From Phytohabitans houttuyneae (GTDB taxonomy: Bacteria > Actinomycetota > Actinomycetes > Mycobacteriales > Micromonosporaceae), in NCBI RefSeq assembly GCF_011764425.1, contig NZ_BLPF01000001.1:1293001-1357000 (forward strand): 64,000 nt of DNA, written 5' to 3'. This document shows, in pieces, positions 1-8,755 of this stretch (positions within the stretch are counted from its first letter, which is position 1; every line of letters begins with the position of its first letter). The notes under the pieces were generated by a model. It had not been told where the DNA came from, made no database searches, and saw nothing but the letters and a program-made list of their open reading frames with translations. The translations under genes and the position numbers were made by a program.

Positions 1-1
1 G

Positions 2-382
2 GGCGTGCAGGTCTACCAGTGCGCGGCGGGTGCGTGGGCGTTCGTCGAGCCGGCGGCCACGTTGAGCGGGGTGTCGTGGCGGCCGCGCGGACACCATGAC
101 GTGATCCACTTCCGGGGGCCGAGCTGGGAGTCCACGGAGGACGGTTCGCTGGTCGAGGCCCGCGCGGTGGCCAACTCACCGGTGCCGGGGGCGATCCCCG
201 AGCTGCTGCTGCAGTCCACCCGCAACCGCGGCGACGGGGTCTTCGGGCGTACGGCGTACATCCAGCGCCTGGCCACACAGGGCGGCGTCGCACCGGCCGG
301 CGCCTGCGTGGACGGCGCGACGACCGGCGTGCCCTACCGCGCGGAGTACCGCTTCTACTCGCCGGTGTCCTCGGGGTCGTAG
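2..382 (+). CDS. DUF3455 domain protein, 5' end outside window
   Basis: This is the C-terminal part of a DUF3455 protein, a small secreted family of unknown function found in fungi and actinobacteria. The reading frame is open to the left edge, so the signal peptide and start lie outside the window. A GTG at 5 is in frame but falls inside the domain, at the family's usual glycine-valine-glutamine-isoleucine/tyrosine-rich opening. About 126 residues remain, including the tryptophan- and histidine-rich core and the late Gly-Val-Pro-Tyr-Arg-Ala-Glu-Tyr stretch. Its last 28 bases overlap the 3' end of the convergent methyltransferase gene. Function is unknown. Confidence 0.75.
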   Translation, partial: GVQVYQCAAGAWAFVEPAATLSGVSWRPRGHHDVIHFRGPSWESTEDGSLVEARAVANSPVPGAIPELLLQSTRNRGDGVFGRTAYIQRLATQGGVAPAGACVDGATTGVPYRAEYRFYSPVSSGS

Positions 383-1188
383 CCGCGCGCGGCGACGGCG
401 AGCCAGGTCTGGAAGGGAAACGCGATCCCGTCGTCGTCCGTGTACGGCGCGAGCGTGCGCTCCAGCTCCGCCGTCATCTCCGCGTGCCGGGCCTCGTCGA
501 TCCCGCTCACCGGCTCGGCCAGCGGCGTGCTCGCCACCTCGCGGCGCAGAAACTCGCGCGCCGACGGAAAGCGCACGTCGACGATGCCGATCCGCACCCG
601 CACCGCGCGAAACCCGGCCGCGGTGAGCAGGCGGTGCAGGTCGGCGCGGTCCGGGCCGGCGAAGGGCTCGCGCAGGATCATGCCGGCGTCCGTGCCGACG
701 TAGCGGTCGAGGACGTCGACCACCGCCACGAACGCGGGGTTGACCTCGATGCCTCGCCACACCGCGAGCGCCACGCGCCCCTCGGGCGCGAGCACCCGCC
801 GCATCTCGTGCAGCGCCGCCGGGCGGTCGGTCACGAACTGCAGCCCCTGCTGGCAGGTGACCAGGTCGACGCTCCCGTCCGCCGCCGGGAGCGAGGTCGC
901 GTCCGCCTGCCGCCACTCCACCGCCGCCGGGCCGGCCGCCGACGCCGCGGCGAGCATGCCCTCGTTCACATCGGTACCGGTGACCTTGCCCTCCGGTCCG
1001 ACCCGCTCGGCGGCCAGGCGGGCGACGATGCCGGTGCCGGTGGCGACGTCGAGCACCCGCTCGCCCGGCTTGACCGCGGCCAACTCCAGCAGCTGCTCAG
1101 CGCACCCGCTGAAGAACGCGGGCACCAGGTACTTCTCGTACGCGCTCGCCGGGCCTTCCCCGGCGACCTGCCATCGTGGACCGCCCAT
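355..1188 (-). CDS. class I SAM-dependent methyltransferase
   Basis: Predicted cytosolic S-adenosylmethionine-dependent methyltransferase of 277 residues, substrate unknown. The Rossmann SAM site is clear: motif I VLDVATGTG at about residue 45, an acidic residue after the second strand (GTDVNEGM), an ADA motif near 95 and a post-motif LVTCQQGLQFV. The C-terminal half resembles UbiE/Coq5-like methyltransferases acting on small molecules. ATG at 1188 is the natural start. The gene lies downstream of the MFS transporter on the same strand, and the sequence as given makes the two overlap by 92 bases. Its 3' end overlaps the DUF3455 gene by 28 bases tail to tail. Confidence 0.85.
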   Translation of the reverse strand: MGGPRWQVAGEGPASAYEKYLVPAFFSGCAEQLLELAAVKPGERVLDVATGTGIVARLAAERVGPEGKVTGTDVNEGMLAAASAAGPAAVEWRQADATSLPAADGSVDLVTCQQGLQFVTDRPAALHEMRRVLAPEGRVALAVWRGIEVNPAFVAVVDVLDRYVGTDAGMILREPFAGPDRADLHRLLTAAGFRAVRVRIGIVDVRFPSAREFLRREVASTPLAEPVSGIDEARHAEMTAELERTLAPYTDDDGIAFPFQTWLAVAARGYDPEDTGE

Positions 1189-2440
1189 GAAGCCGCACCC
1201 TACCCCTGGCCGGCGGTCGGTGGGCGGCCACAGGTACCGCCGCGGTGTCGATGACCGCGAGGCGGGCCGGGCGTACCACCGCGAGCAGCACGGCGGTCGC
1301 CGCCAGCATGCCGGCGAGCACCACCACCGCCATCGCCACCCGGCCGTTGCCGAGCACGCCGACCATCGGTGCGGCCACCGCGCCGACGCCGAACTGGATC
1401 GCGCCGAGCAGCGCGGCCGCCGTGCCCGCCGCCTCGCCGTGCCGGCTCATCGCCAGCGCGGGCGCGTTGGGCAGCGCGAGGCCGGCGGCCGCGAGCACGA
1501 GCCACAGCGACGCGAGGAGCGTGGCGAGCCCGCCGAAGCCGGTACTGGCGAACACGAGCAGCACCGCGCCGCCGGCCGTGCCGATGGCGAGCGCCGTGGT
1601 GAGGATCGCCTGCGGGGTGTAGCGGCGCAGCAGCCGCACGTTCAGCTGGCTGGCTCCGATCAGGCCGACCGCGCCGGCGCCGAACGCGAACGCGAACTCC
1701 TGCTCGCTCAGCCCGTACTCGTCCTGCATGACGAAGGACGTGCCGGCCACGTACGCGAACAGGGCCGCCATGCTCAGCCCCGCGACAAGGACCAGCCCCA
1801 CGAACGTGCGGTCCTTCGAGAGCTGGCCGTAGCCGCGCATCGTGGCGCGCACACCGGCCGGGCGGCGCCGCTCGGGCGGGAGCGTCTCCGGCAGCCGCAG
1901 CGCGGCCACGCCGAGCAGCACCAGGCCGACCGCGGCCAGCGCGACGAACACGCCCCGCCACTCGGTCCAGCGCAGCACCGCCCCGCCGAGTGTGGGCGCG
2001 AGGATCGGCGCCGCGCCCATCACGAGCATCAGGCGGGACAGCAGGCTGGCGAAGGCGGTACCGGTGAAGAGGTCGCGCACGACGGCGAGCGCCACCACCG
2101 ACGAGGCCGCGACGCCGAGGCCCTGTAGCACCCGGAGGGCGCCGAGCACGGCGATGTTCGGCGCGATGACGCACAGCACCGAGGCGACCACGTGCAGCGC
2201 GAGGCCGGCGATGAGGGGGCCGCGGCGGCCGTACGCGTCGGAGAGCGGCCCGATCACAAGCTGGCCGAGCGCCAGGCCGATGAGCGTGCCGGTCAGCGTG
2301 AGCTGTACCGCGGTGTCGGTCGTCTCCAGACCGGCGGTGATCGAGGGCAGGGCCGGGAGGTACATGTCGATGGTCAGGGGGCCGATAGCGATCAGCGAGC
2401 CGAGTACGAGCACCAACCGCAGCCGGTCCCGCCGGCTCAT
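1097..2440 (-). CDS. Bcr/CflA-type MFS multidrug efflux transporter
   Basis: Drug/H+ antiporter of the Bcr/CflA branch of the major facilitator superfamily, in the cytoplasmic membrane. The N-terminus carries the family hallmark IDMYLPALP in the first membrane segment, followed by GQLVIGPLSDAYGRRGP, the conserved MFS motif A between TM2 and TM3. About twelve hydrophobic segments are visible. ATG at 2440 is preferred; an in-frame GTG lies six codons upstream. The tail after about residue 410 is arginine-rich, unlike the family, and runs 92 bases into the methyltransferase gene. One extra G in the run at 1203-1206 would end the protein at about 1200 and remove the overlap, so the tail may be a sequence artefact. 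Confidence 0.85.
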   Translation of the reverse strand: MSRRDRLRLVLVLGSLIAIGPLTIDMYLPALPSITAGLETTDTAVQLTLTGTLIGLALGQLVIGPLSDAYGRRGPLIAGLALHVVASVLCVIAPNIAVLGALRVLQGLGVAASSVVALAVVRDLFTGTAFASLLSRLMLVMGAAPILAPTLGGAVLRWTEWRGVFVALAAVGLVLLGVAALRLPETLPPERRRPAGVRATMRGYGQLSKDRTFVGLVLVAGLSMAALFAYVAGTSFVMQDEYGLSEQEFAFAFGAGAVGLIGASQLNVRLLRRYTPQAILTTALAIGTAGGAVLLVFASTGFGGLATLLASLWLVLAAAGLALPNAPALAMSRHGEAAGTAAALLGAIQFGVGAVAAPMVGVLGNGRVAMAVVVLAGMLAATAVLLAVVRPARLAVIDTAAVPVAAHRPPARGRVRLHGRSTMAGRRGRPGERVREVPGARVLQRVR

Positions 2441-2549
2441 GAGTTCACCGTTGATCACACCTGCGACCAACCGCCCCAGCCGCGACGCATTCCCGCACAG
2501 TCCCGAGGTGCGCCAGCTCACACGCCCCCACCGACCTAGGCTGTGGACC

Positions 2550-3014
2550 ATGACGCAGGACGACTCGCGCGACGACATCCGGCAGGGCGACGAGATCGAG
2601 GACGACGGCGTACTCGACACGTCCGACACCCTCGACGACGACCGGGTGGACGACCCCCTGGACACCGGCATCGCCCCCGCCGACCGGTGGAGCGGCGCAG
2701 ACCGGTACGGCACGACCGCGGCCGAGGAGCGGGCGGGTGAGTCGCTGGAGCAGTACCTCGCGCAGGAGGTGCCGGACATCGACCCGTACGCCGAGGCCGC
2801 CGATGTCGACGAGGACGAGCTGACCCGCCGCGGCTACGAGCGGGAGCCGCGCGCCGGCCGGCTGGTCGCCGACGACGAGGGCTTCGGCGAGGACGAGGAG
2901 CCCGACTCGGTCGGGTGGGACCGCGGCATCGACGGCGGCGGCGCGAGCGCGGAGGAGGCCGCGATCCACGTGGTCGACGACCCCAACGGCCCTGGCGACG
3001 GGCCGCTGCGCTGA
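2550..3014 (+). CDS. DUF5709 acidic protein
   Basis: Small, very acidic protein of 154 residues matching the actinobacterial DUF5709 family, function unknown. It is dominated by Asp and Glu, with repeated Asp-Asp and Glu-Asp pairs, no membrane segment and no cysteine, and is probably partly disordered. The ATG at 2550 sits 7 bases after TAGGCT, a good actinobacterial -10 hexamer, and lacks a Shine-Dalgarno sequence, so a leaderless transcript is likely. It is divergent from the MFS gene, and its 3' end overlaps the annotated start of nhaA in another frame. Confidence 0.75.
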   Translation: MTQDDSRDDIRQGDEIEDDGVLDTSDTLDDDRVDDPLDTGIAPADRWSGADRYGTTAAEERAGESLEQYLAQEVPDIDPYAEAADVDEDELTRRGYEREPRAGRLVADDEGFGEDEEPDSVGWDRGIDGGGASAEEAAIHVVDDPNGPGDGPLR

Positions 3015-4399
3015 CCACGGCCTCGCTGCCACCACGGCCCGGCCCCCGGCCACGGGTCAGGATCCCCGTCCCGCACGTCTCCCAGCCGCTGCAGCGCTTC
3101 CTGGCCACCGAGGCGGGCGGCGCGATGCTGCTGCTCGTCGCCGCGGTGGCGGCCCTCGTCTGGGCCAACCTGCCGGGCGGCAGCTACGAGGACTTCTGGC
3201 ACACCGAGGCGTCGATCCGGGTCGGCGACGCCTCGCTCTCGCTCGACCTGCGGCACTGGGTCAACGACGGCGCGATGGCGCTCTTCTTCCTCGCCGTCGG
3301 GTTGGAGATCAGCCGGGAGGTCACGGTCGGCGAGCTGCGCAACCCGCGCGCCGTCTTCGTACCCGTGCTGGGCGCCATCGGCGGCCTCGCCCTGCCCGCG
3401 GTGATCTACCTGGCCTTCAACCCCTCGGGCCCGGCCGCGCACGGCTGGGGCGTGCCGGTCTCGACGGACACCGCGTTCGTCGTCGGCATCCTCGCCCTCT
3501 TCGGCCCGCGCTGCCCCGACCAGCTGCGGCTCTTCCTGCTCACCCTGGCCATCGCCGACGACATCGGCGCGATCACCATCATGGCCGTCTTCTACACCGA
3601 CGGCGTATCGGTGGTCGCGCTCGTGCTGGCCGCCATGTTCGTCGCGGTGCTCATCGCGCTGCGCTGGGTCGGCGTGTGGCAGCTGCGCCTCTACGTGGTG
3701 GCCGGCATCGGGCTGTGGCTCGCCGTCTTCGCCTCGGGGGTGCACGCCACGCTCGCCGGGGTACTCCTCGGCCTGCTCGTGCCGGCCACACCTGTCGACC
3801 CGCGGCAGCGCGAGTGGCTGCGCTTCTACGGCCGCGCGGTCATCGAACGCGCCGACGCCGCCCGCGCCCGCCTGGCCGTGCTGGCGACCCGCGCGACCGT
3901 GCCGGCCAACGACCGCCTGCAGGACGCGCTGCACCCGATCAGCGCGTACGCGGTGGTGCCGGTCTTCGGCCTGGCCAACGCCGGCGTGCGGCTGGACGCG
4001 GAGACCCTGCGCGGCGCCGCGACCTCACCGGTCACGATCGGCATCGTCGTGGCCCTGCTGGCCGGCAAGACGATCGGCATCAGCGCCGGCAGCGCGCTGG
4101 CCCTCCGCACCCGCCTCGGCGACCTGCCCGGCCAGGTCCGCTACGGCCACCTCATCGGCGGCGGCCTGCTGGCCGGCATCGGCTTCACGATCTCGCTGTT
4201 CATCACCGACCTGGCCTTCGAGGACGAGACGCTGCGCGACCAGGCGAAGATCGGCGTGCTGGCGGGCTCGCTGCTGGCCGCCGTCCTGGGCTCGCTGGCC
4301 CTGCGCTACCTCGGCGAACGCCTCCCGCTGTGCACCATCGACGACTCCGGCGGCCCACCACCCCTGCCCGCCGGCGCCTGGCGCGACCCCACCCTCTAG
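2915..4399 (+). CDS. nhaA: Na+/H+ antiporter NhaA
   Basis: Electrogenic sodium/proton antiporter that expels Na+ and helps pH homeostasis. The family signature is intact: STDTAFVVGILALFG, then LAIADDIGAI with the paired aspartates that bind Na+/H+, and later GIGFTISLFITDLAF. About twelve membrane segments follow the typical opening LQRFLATEAGGAMLL. The start is uncertain. The only standard in-frame start upstream of the conserved region is GTG at 2915, which overlaps the DUF5709 gene by 100 bases and adds an arginine-rich leader unlike other NhaA proteins. A CTG at 3011 gives a more normal N-terminus; ATG at 3125 would cut into the first membrane helix. Confidence 0.9.
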   Translation: MGPRHRRRRRERGGGRDPRGRRPQRPWRRAAALTTASLPPRPGPRPRVRIPVPHVSQPLQRFLATEAGGAMLLLVAAVAALVWANLPGGSYEDFWHTEASIRVGDASLSLDLRHWVNDGAMALFFLAVGLEISREVTVGELRNPRAVFVPVLGAIGGLALPAVIYLAFNPSGPAAHGWGVPVSTDTAFVVGILALFGPRCPDQLRLFLLTLAIADDIGAITIMAVFYTDGVSVVALVLAAMFVAVLIALRWVGVWQLRLYVVAGIGLWLAVFASGVHATLAGVLLGLLVPATPVDPRQREWLRFYGRAVIERADAARARLAVLATRATVPANDRLQDALHPISAYAVVPVFGLANAGVRLDAETLRGAATSPVTIGIVVALLAGKTIGISAGSALALRTRLGDLPGQVRYGHLIGGGLLAGIGFTISLFITDLAFEDETLRDQAKIGVLAGSLLAAVLGSLALRYLGERLPLCTIDDSGGPPPLPAGAWRDPTL

Positions 4400-4623
4400 C
4401 CGCGCCGTCCCCCGCCGCCTCCCGCAGTGGTTACGCGGCGTTGATCAGCGGTAAAAGGTCCGGCCACCCTTCAAAGATCCAACCCAAAAAACCAGACGCG
4501 AGCTACCGCGATGCCCGTCGTGGTCCGGACCGCTGCTCCCGCGGCCTCACCCTCCGCGTCCGGCCAGCCCACCCCAGCAGCCGCGCCCCACAGATCTAGG
4601 CAACTTACGGCTGCCATGGCGCA

Positions 4624-5068
4624 CCTCGGTTTTTCGGAGTTGGGATTGCTTGCCGTGCGACAGCTTCCGGTGTCTCCCCAGCTCACGGTGTCCGTGCCGC
4701 AGCGGCCGCCTTAACGGGGCAAGGCATTGACCAGGCAAAGATGCAAGATCCACCGGTCCGATCTTCCCCCACCCGTGCTTCTGTAGATCTTCGGGCGGGA
4801 GTGCGCGAGTCCGCCGTCGTCGCGGTCTGTGACTGTCGATCAGGCGCCGGCGGTGTGAGCTTCGAAATCTTGGTGAGTTAGCGCGCCATTTCGACGCCAA
4901 CTTGCCAAGATCTGCCGGAGCAGCCTCCTGGGTTGAGCTGGGCGACCACGGAGGGTGAGGCGGCAACCGCGGGCACAGCTGCGGCTCACAGCTAAATCGA
5001 GTCGGACTCTAAGAAGGCTCACCCCGACCGCGAGAGGACTCCAGACGACGAAAACTCCGAAAGTCGAG
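4624..5068 (-). repeat. mosaic MITE-like element, copy 1 (modules A-B-C)
   Basis: Read on the minus strand, this copy starts with CTCGACTTTCGGAG (5055-5068) and ends with the related CTCGGTTTTTCGGAG (4624-4638), inverted. Between them are module A (about 4927-4995, containing GAGGGTGAGGCGGCAACC), module B (about 4790-4915, containing GCCAACTTGCCAAGATC) and module C (about 4640-4710, containing TGCGACAGCTTCCGGTGTC). The same order occurs at 33975-34267 and 41876-42175. No open frame is shared by the copies. It lies between convergent genes. Confidence 0.75.
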
Positions 5069-5200
5069 GCGCACCAACCCACCGAGATCTCGACTGTGAT
5101 GCCGCTTATGACCGACAGGTGGTCGCTGACGGTAACCGCGCGATCCTGGGGATGGACTCGCCTGCCCCCGGGAGCTCTCTAGCCAGGCCCGCACGCGCAC

Positions 5201-5740
5201 TCCGACGCTGGGCGCATTGCTGCGCCCAACTCCAGAGCCTCCCGCAGCCACACCCCACGCCAGACCGTGCGCGCCGGTTAGGCCAGGCACCCGCGGAGGG
5301 GTGAGGCCGCGAAAAAGCGCGGTTCCGGGCCCGAGGGCTGTCGCGCCACGCATGCCTCGATCGGCGAAACGGCCCGGCCGTCCGTGGCGAAAAGACCCAA
5401 ACCGCCCGCCCTGCTCAAGCCAAGCGGCAAGGCGTCACGCCCCGCAACGCCGCCAGCAGCCACGCCCGTAGGCGCCCCCGACGGTGGGCGCATTGCTGCG
5501 CCCAGCTCCAGAGCCTCCCGCAGCCACACCCCACTCCGGACCGTGCACGCCAGTTCGGCCGGGTCACCCCGCACGGGCCTTGATCGGCGGAACACCCTGG
5601 CTTTCCATAGCGCGAAAGACCCGAGCCGCCCGCCCTACATCAAGCCCCAGCGACAACGGCGTCAGCGCCCGCGGCCAACAAACGACCGGCTCCCGCGCAG
5701 CGCACCTCACCTGGGATCGGGCACGGCAGTCGGCCGGACC
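5201..5740 (+). repeat. two diverged tandem copies, unit about 275 bp
   Basis: The segment beginning TGGGCGCATTGCTGCGCCCA at 5209 recurs almost exactly at 5485, followed in both by CTCCAGAGCCTCCCGCAGCC. Similarity fades but continues: a GATCGGCG stretch and a GCCGCCCGCCCT stretch appear at matching offsets (about 5357/5581 and 5401/5627). This looks like an old tandem duplication in the non-coding gap. Each copy carries a perfect 8-bp hairpin with a TTGC loop (5209-5228 and 5485-5504), also found at 24105-24122 and, longer, at 42386-42411. Confidence 0.6.
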
Positions 5741-5859
5741 ACCCGCGGAGGGTGAGGCCGCGGGAGCAACGGTCTGGACCACGGCGGACATCGCGGTAGC
5801 CCAAAGCTCTTTGAACCGCGCCCTTCAGGGACGAAAGCCCCCGCGAGCGACGGACGGGC

Positions 5860-6372
5860 TCAGCGGTGCAGGCCCAGGGCGCTGCGGAGCGCGTTGAGCT
5901 CGACCCGTCCCTGGTAGAGGCGGCCGTTGATGAAGAGCGTCGGCGTGCCGCGCACCCCGTCGGCGATACCGGCGTTGTAGTCGGCCTCCACCGCCTCGCG
6001 TTGGGCCTGCGCGGCGTCGCCGGTCACCTCGCCCTCGACGCCGGCCGCCTGCGCGTAGCCGGCCAGGTCGGCGTCGGTCAGCTTGTCCTGGTGGGCGAAG
6101 AGCAGGTCGTGCATCGCCCAGAACCGGTCGCCGGACGCCTCGGCGGCCAGCGCGGCGGTGAGCGCGAACGGGTGCTTGGCGAAGACCGGGAAGTGCCGGA
6201 AGACCAGCCGCACCGCGCCGTCCGAGCCGTCGACAAGCTTGCGCAGGACGGGCTTGGCGGCGCCGCAGTACGGGCACTCGAAGTCGCCGTACTCGAGGAT
6301 GGTGGTGGGTGCGTCGGGCGCGCCGTACACGTGTCGGTCGAGATCGACTGTCACACCACCCAGCGTAGACAT
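5860..6372 (-). CDS. DsbA-family thioredoxin-fold protein
   Basis: Cytosolic thiol-disulfide oxidoreductase-like protein of 170 residues with the DsbA fold. The active site CPYC lies near residue 29 in FECPYCGAAKP, and the cis-proline segment GVRGTPTLFINGRLY is near 145; an alpha-helical insertion lies between. There is no signal peptide, so it probably acts inside the cell, as many actinobacterial 'DsbA family' proteins do. ATG at 6372 is chosen; GTG at 6354 is an alternative. It is divergent from the VOC gene, with about 50 bases between starts. Confidence 0.85.
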   Translation of the reverse strand: MSTLGGVTVDLDRHVYGAPDAPTTILEYGDFECPYCGAAKPVLRKLVDGSDGAVRLVFRHFPVFAKHPFALTAALAAEASGDRFWAMHDLLFAHQDKLTDADLAGYAQAAGVEGEVTGDAAQAQREAVEADYNAGIADGVRGTPTLFINGRLYQGRVELNALRSALGLHR

Positions 6373-6423
6373 TGTCGGGGTTGAGGAACCGCACGTTCCG
6401 CAAGGGCCGATACCGTGATCGTC

Positions 6424-6837
6424 ATGAGCCTTCGCGGATTTGCCACCCTCAACTTCTGGGCCGACGACCTCGCCGCCGCCGCGGACTGGTACACGGAGTT
6501 TCTCGGCGTCGCGCCGTACTTCAACCGGCCCGGGCCGGACGGCCGCCCGGTGTACGTCGAGTTTCGGCTCGGCGACCACCAGGCCGAGCTGGGCATCATC
6601 GACCGGCGGTACGCGCCGCCCGGAGCCAAGGGTGAGCCGGGTGGCGCGATCATGTACTGGCACGTCGACGACCTGGCCGCCACCGTGGAGCGGCTGATCG
6701 CGCTCGGCGCCACGGAGTACGAGCCGATCACCCCGCGCGGCGACAGCGGCTTCGTGACCGCCTCGGTGGTCGACCCGTTCGGCAACGTGCTCGGCGTCAT
6801 GCGCAACCCGCACTACCTGCAAGTGCTGGCCGCCTGA
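6424..6837 (+). CDS. VOC-family (glyoxalase-fold) protein
   Basis: Vicinal oxygen chelate superfamily protein of 137 residues, the fold of glyoxalase I, bleomycin-binding proteins and dioxygenases. Two beta-alpha-beta-beta-beta halves are recognisable: the first begins LNFWADDLAAAADWYTEFLG, the second YWHVDDLAATVERL and ends VVDPFGNVLGVM. Which metal or substrate it binds cannot be read from the sequence. ATG at 6424 fits the family; an upstream GTG at 6415 is possible. The stop shares one base with the start of the next gene (TGATG), so the two are translationally coupled. Confidence 0.85.
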   Translation: MSLRGFATLNFWADDLAAAADWYTEFLGVAPYFNRPGPDGRPVYVEFRLGDHQAELGIIDRRYAPPGAKGEPGGAIMYWHVDDLAATVERLIALGATEYEPITPRGDSGFVTASVVDPFGNVLGVMRNPHYLQVLAA

Positions 6838-7382
6838 TGGAGGTGCTCGATTTTCCCGACGCCGCCGCGTGGGACGCCTGGCTGGCGCGGGAGCACGCGA
6901 CAAGCGCCGAGGCGTGGCTGCGCATCGCCAAGAAGGGCAAGGGCCTCACCTCGATCGCCATCGCCGACGCGCTCGACGTGGCGCTGTGCTGGGGCTGGAT
7001 CGACGGGCAGCGGCGCTCGCTGGACGAGGTGTCGTTCCTGCAGCGGTACTGCCCGCGCCGAGCGCGCAGCAGCTGGTCCCAGGTGAACGTCGCCAAGGTC
7101 GCCGCCCTCACCGCCGCCGGGCGGATGCGGCCACCCGGGATCGCCGAGGTGGAGGCGGCCAGGGCGGACGGGCGCTGGGAGGCGGCGTACGAGCCGCAGC
7201 GCACCGCCGAGGTCCCACCCGATCTCGCGGCCGCGCTGGCCGGCGATCCGGAGGCGGCGGCCGCGTTCGAGCGACTCAGCCGCTCCGACCGGTACTGGAT
7301 CATCCTCCAGCTCCTCAAGACCCGCACGCCGGAGGGGCGCGCCAAAAACGTGGCCCGCACCGTCGAGCGGCTCAAGGCCTAG
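6837..7382 (+). CDS. YdeI/OmpD-associated family protein
   Basis: Protein of 181 residues in the YdeI (bacteriocin-protection) family, known from Salmonella YdeI, which affects polymyxin and bacteriocin resistance. Hallmarks are ALCWGWIDGQRRSLD, the FLQRYCPRRARSSWSQVN block and a C-terminal AFERLSRSDRYWIILQLLKTRTPEGR. No signal peptide or membrane segment is visible. It starts within the stop codon of the VOC gene and ends 1 base before the WYL regulator start, so the three look like one transcript. The biochemical role in actinobacteria is unknown. Confidence 0.8.
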   Translation: MEVLDFPDAAAWDAWLAREHATSAEAWLRIAKKGKGLTSIAIADALDVALCWGWIDGQRRSLDEVSFLQRYCPRRARSSWSQVNVAKVAALTAAGRMRPPGIAEVEAARADGRWEAAYEPQRTAEVPPDLAAALAGDPEAAAAFERLSRSDRYWIILQLLKTRTPEGRAKNVARTVERLKA

Positions 7383-7383
7383 C

Positions 7384-8375
7384 GTGCTGGAGACCTCGGT
7401 ACGGCTGCTGCGCCTCATGGCCCTGCTCCAGTCCCGGCGCGACTGGTCCGGCGCCGACCTCGCCGAGCGGCTCGGCGTCACCACGCGCACGGTGCGCAAC
7501 GACGTCGAGCGGCTGCGCATCCTCGGGTACCGGATCGACTCCAGCACCGGCACCACCGGCGGCTACCGCCTCGGCGCGGGGCGGGCGCTGCCGCCGCTGG
7601 TGCTCGACGACGACGAGGCGGTGGCGGTCGCGGTGGGGCTGCGCGCCGCGGCCGCCGGCTCGGTCACCGGCATCGAGGACCCGTCACTGCGCGCGCTCAC
7701 CAAGCTGGAACAGACGCTGCCGCCCCGCCTCCGCGGCCGCCTCGACGCCTTCCGCGCGGCGACGGTCTCGGCCTCGCGCGGCGGCCCCACGGTCGACGCC
7801 GAGATCCTGACCACCATCGCCGGCACGGTCCGCGACCAGCTGCGACTCCGCTTCGACTACATCGGACGAGGGGTACCGGCTCCGTGCGCCGCGTCGAGCC
7901 GCACCGCCTTGTCTACACGGGCCGGCGCTGGTACCTGCTGGCCTGGGACCTGGACCGCGACGACTGGCGGACCTTCCGCGCGGACCGCATCCAACCGCTG
8001 CCGCCGGCCGGCCCCCGGTTCACCCCGCGCGAGCCGCCGGGCGGTGACGCGGCCGCACACGTGCTGCGTGGCGTGGGCCAGCGGGCGTGGCGGCACCAGG
8101 CCCGCATCCGCTTCCACGCGCCCCTCGCCACCCTGGCCGAGCTGATCGAGCCGGAAGGCGGCATCCTGACGCCGGACGGCGACGACGCGTGCGTACTGGA
8201 GACCGGCACCGATTCGCTGCGCGACCTGGTGACCTATCTGACCAGGACAGACGTCGCCTTCACCGTGCTCGACCCGCCCGAGCTGCGCGAGGTGCTCAGC
8301 GAGCTGGCGCGGCGCTACCTGTCGGCGGCAGGTGCGCCTCCGCCCACTCCGCGAGCTGGTGGAGAGCCGGCATGA
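7384..8375 (+). pseudogene. HTH-WYL transcriptional regulator, frameshifted
   Basis: A DeoR-type helix-turn-helix (residues about 5-60, LAERLGVTTRTVRNDVERL) is followed by a WYL domain that senses ligands or nucleic acid. The frame breaks near 7870. The first half reads to LRFDYIGRG, while the rest (VRRVEPHRLVYTGRRWYLLAW, the WYL core) continues in another frame from about 7884. Adding one G to the G-run at 7870-7873 restores a 330-residue protein with a normal junction. The GTG start lies 1 base after the YdeI stop. I read it as a functional gene with a one-base deletion in the sequence, though a true mutation cannot be excluded. Confidence 0.8.
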
Positions 8376-8667
8376 GCGCCTCACCCCGCTCGGTCAGCGC
8401 GTAGGAGACGGAGACCGGCGGCCCGGGGTCGACGGTGCGGGAGATCAGGCCGCTCTCGGTCAGCTCGCCCAGCCGGTCGGAGAGCACCGAGTCGCTCACT
8501 CCCCCGATCGCGCGGGCCAGCTCGCGGAAGCCGGCCGGCCCCGGGCGCAGGCTGCCCAGCACCACACCTGTCCAGCGCTTGCCGAGCAGCGTGAACGCCC
8601 GCGCCAACGCCTCGTCGCCCCGCTCACAGGCGGCGGCGTCGACGTGTTGCGCGGATCTCACTGCCAC
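8296..8667 (-). CDS. HxlR-family winged-helix regulator
   Basis: MarR/HxlR-type winged helix protein of 123 residues. The HxlR core is clear: FTLLGKRWTGVVLGSL, then FRELARAIGGVSDSVLSDRLGELTESGLI and a wing ending SYALTERGEAL. One cysteine (in ACERGDEA) is near the N-terminus, where redox-sensing HxlR members such as YodB and HypR keep their sensor cysteine. It is divergent from an FAD oxidoreductase with a palindrome-rich spacer (8676-8710), the usual arrangement for local control. Its 3' end overlaps the end of the WYL gene by 80 bases. Confidence 0.85.
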   Translation of the reverse strand: MAVRSAQHVDAAACERGDEALARAFTLLGKRWTGVVLGSLRPGPAGFRELARAIGGVSDSVLSDRLGELTESGLISRTVDPGPPVSVSYALTERGEALMPALHQLAEWAEAHLPPTGSAAPAR

Positions 8668-8675
8668 CGGTCCAT

Positions 8676-8710
8676 ACTAGCGACTTCGTTGGTGCTAGCT
8701 TTTTCGAAGT
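8676..8710. promoter_or_regulatory. nested dyads between HxlR and FAD oxidoreductase
   Basis: Two interlaced inverted repeats lie in the divergent spacer: CTAGC (8677-8681) with GCTAG (8694-8698), and ACTTCG (8683-8688) with CGAAGT (8705-8710). The position just upstream of the regulator start suggests an HxlR operator serving both genes. Binding is inferred, not seen. Confidence 0.45.
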
Positions 8711-8755
8711 GACTATGCCATCCGGCGTAGCATCTCGATGACAAGTGGAGTCCCC

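Larger units (their letters stand above)
4400..5859. other. convergent non-coding gap, repeat block
   Basis: About 1.46 kb between the convergent nhaA and DsbA-like genes with no credible gene. It holds one full mosaic element (4624-5068), an extra module A on the plus strand (about 4498-4560), two diverged tandem copies of a segment of about 275 bp (from about 5201 and 5477) each containing the hairpin TGGGCGCA/TGCGCCCA, and a further inverted module A at about 5745-5800. All reading frames crossing the block lack family matches. Confidence 0.75.
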
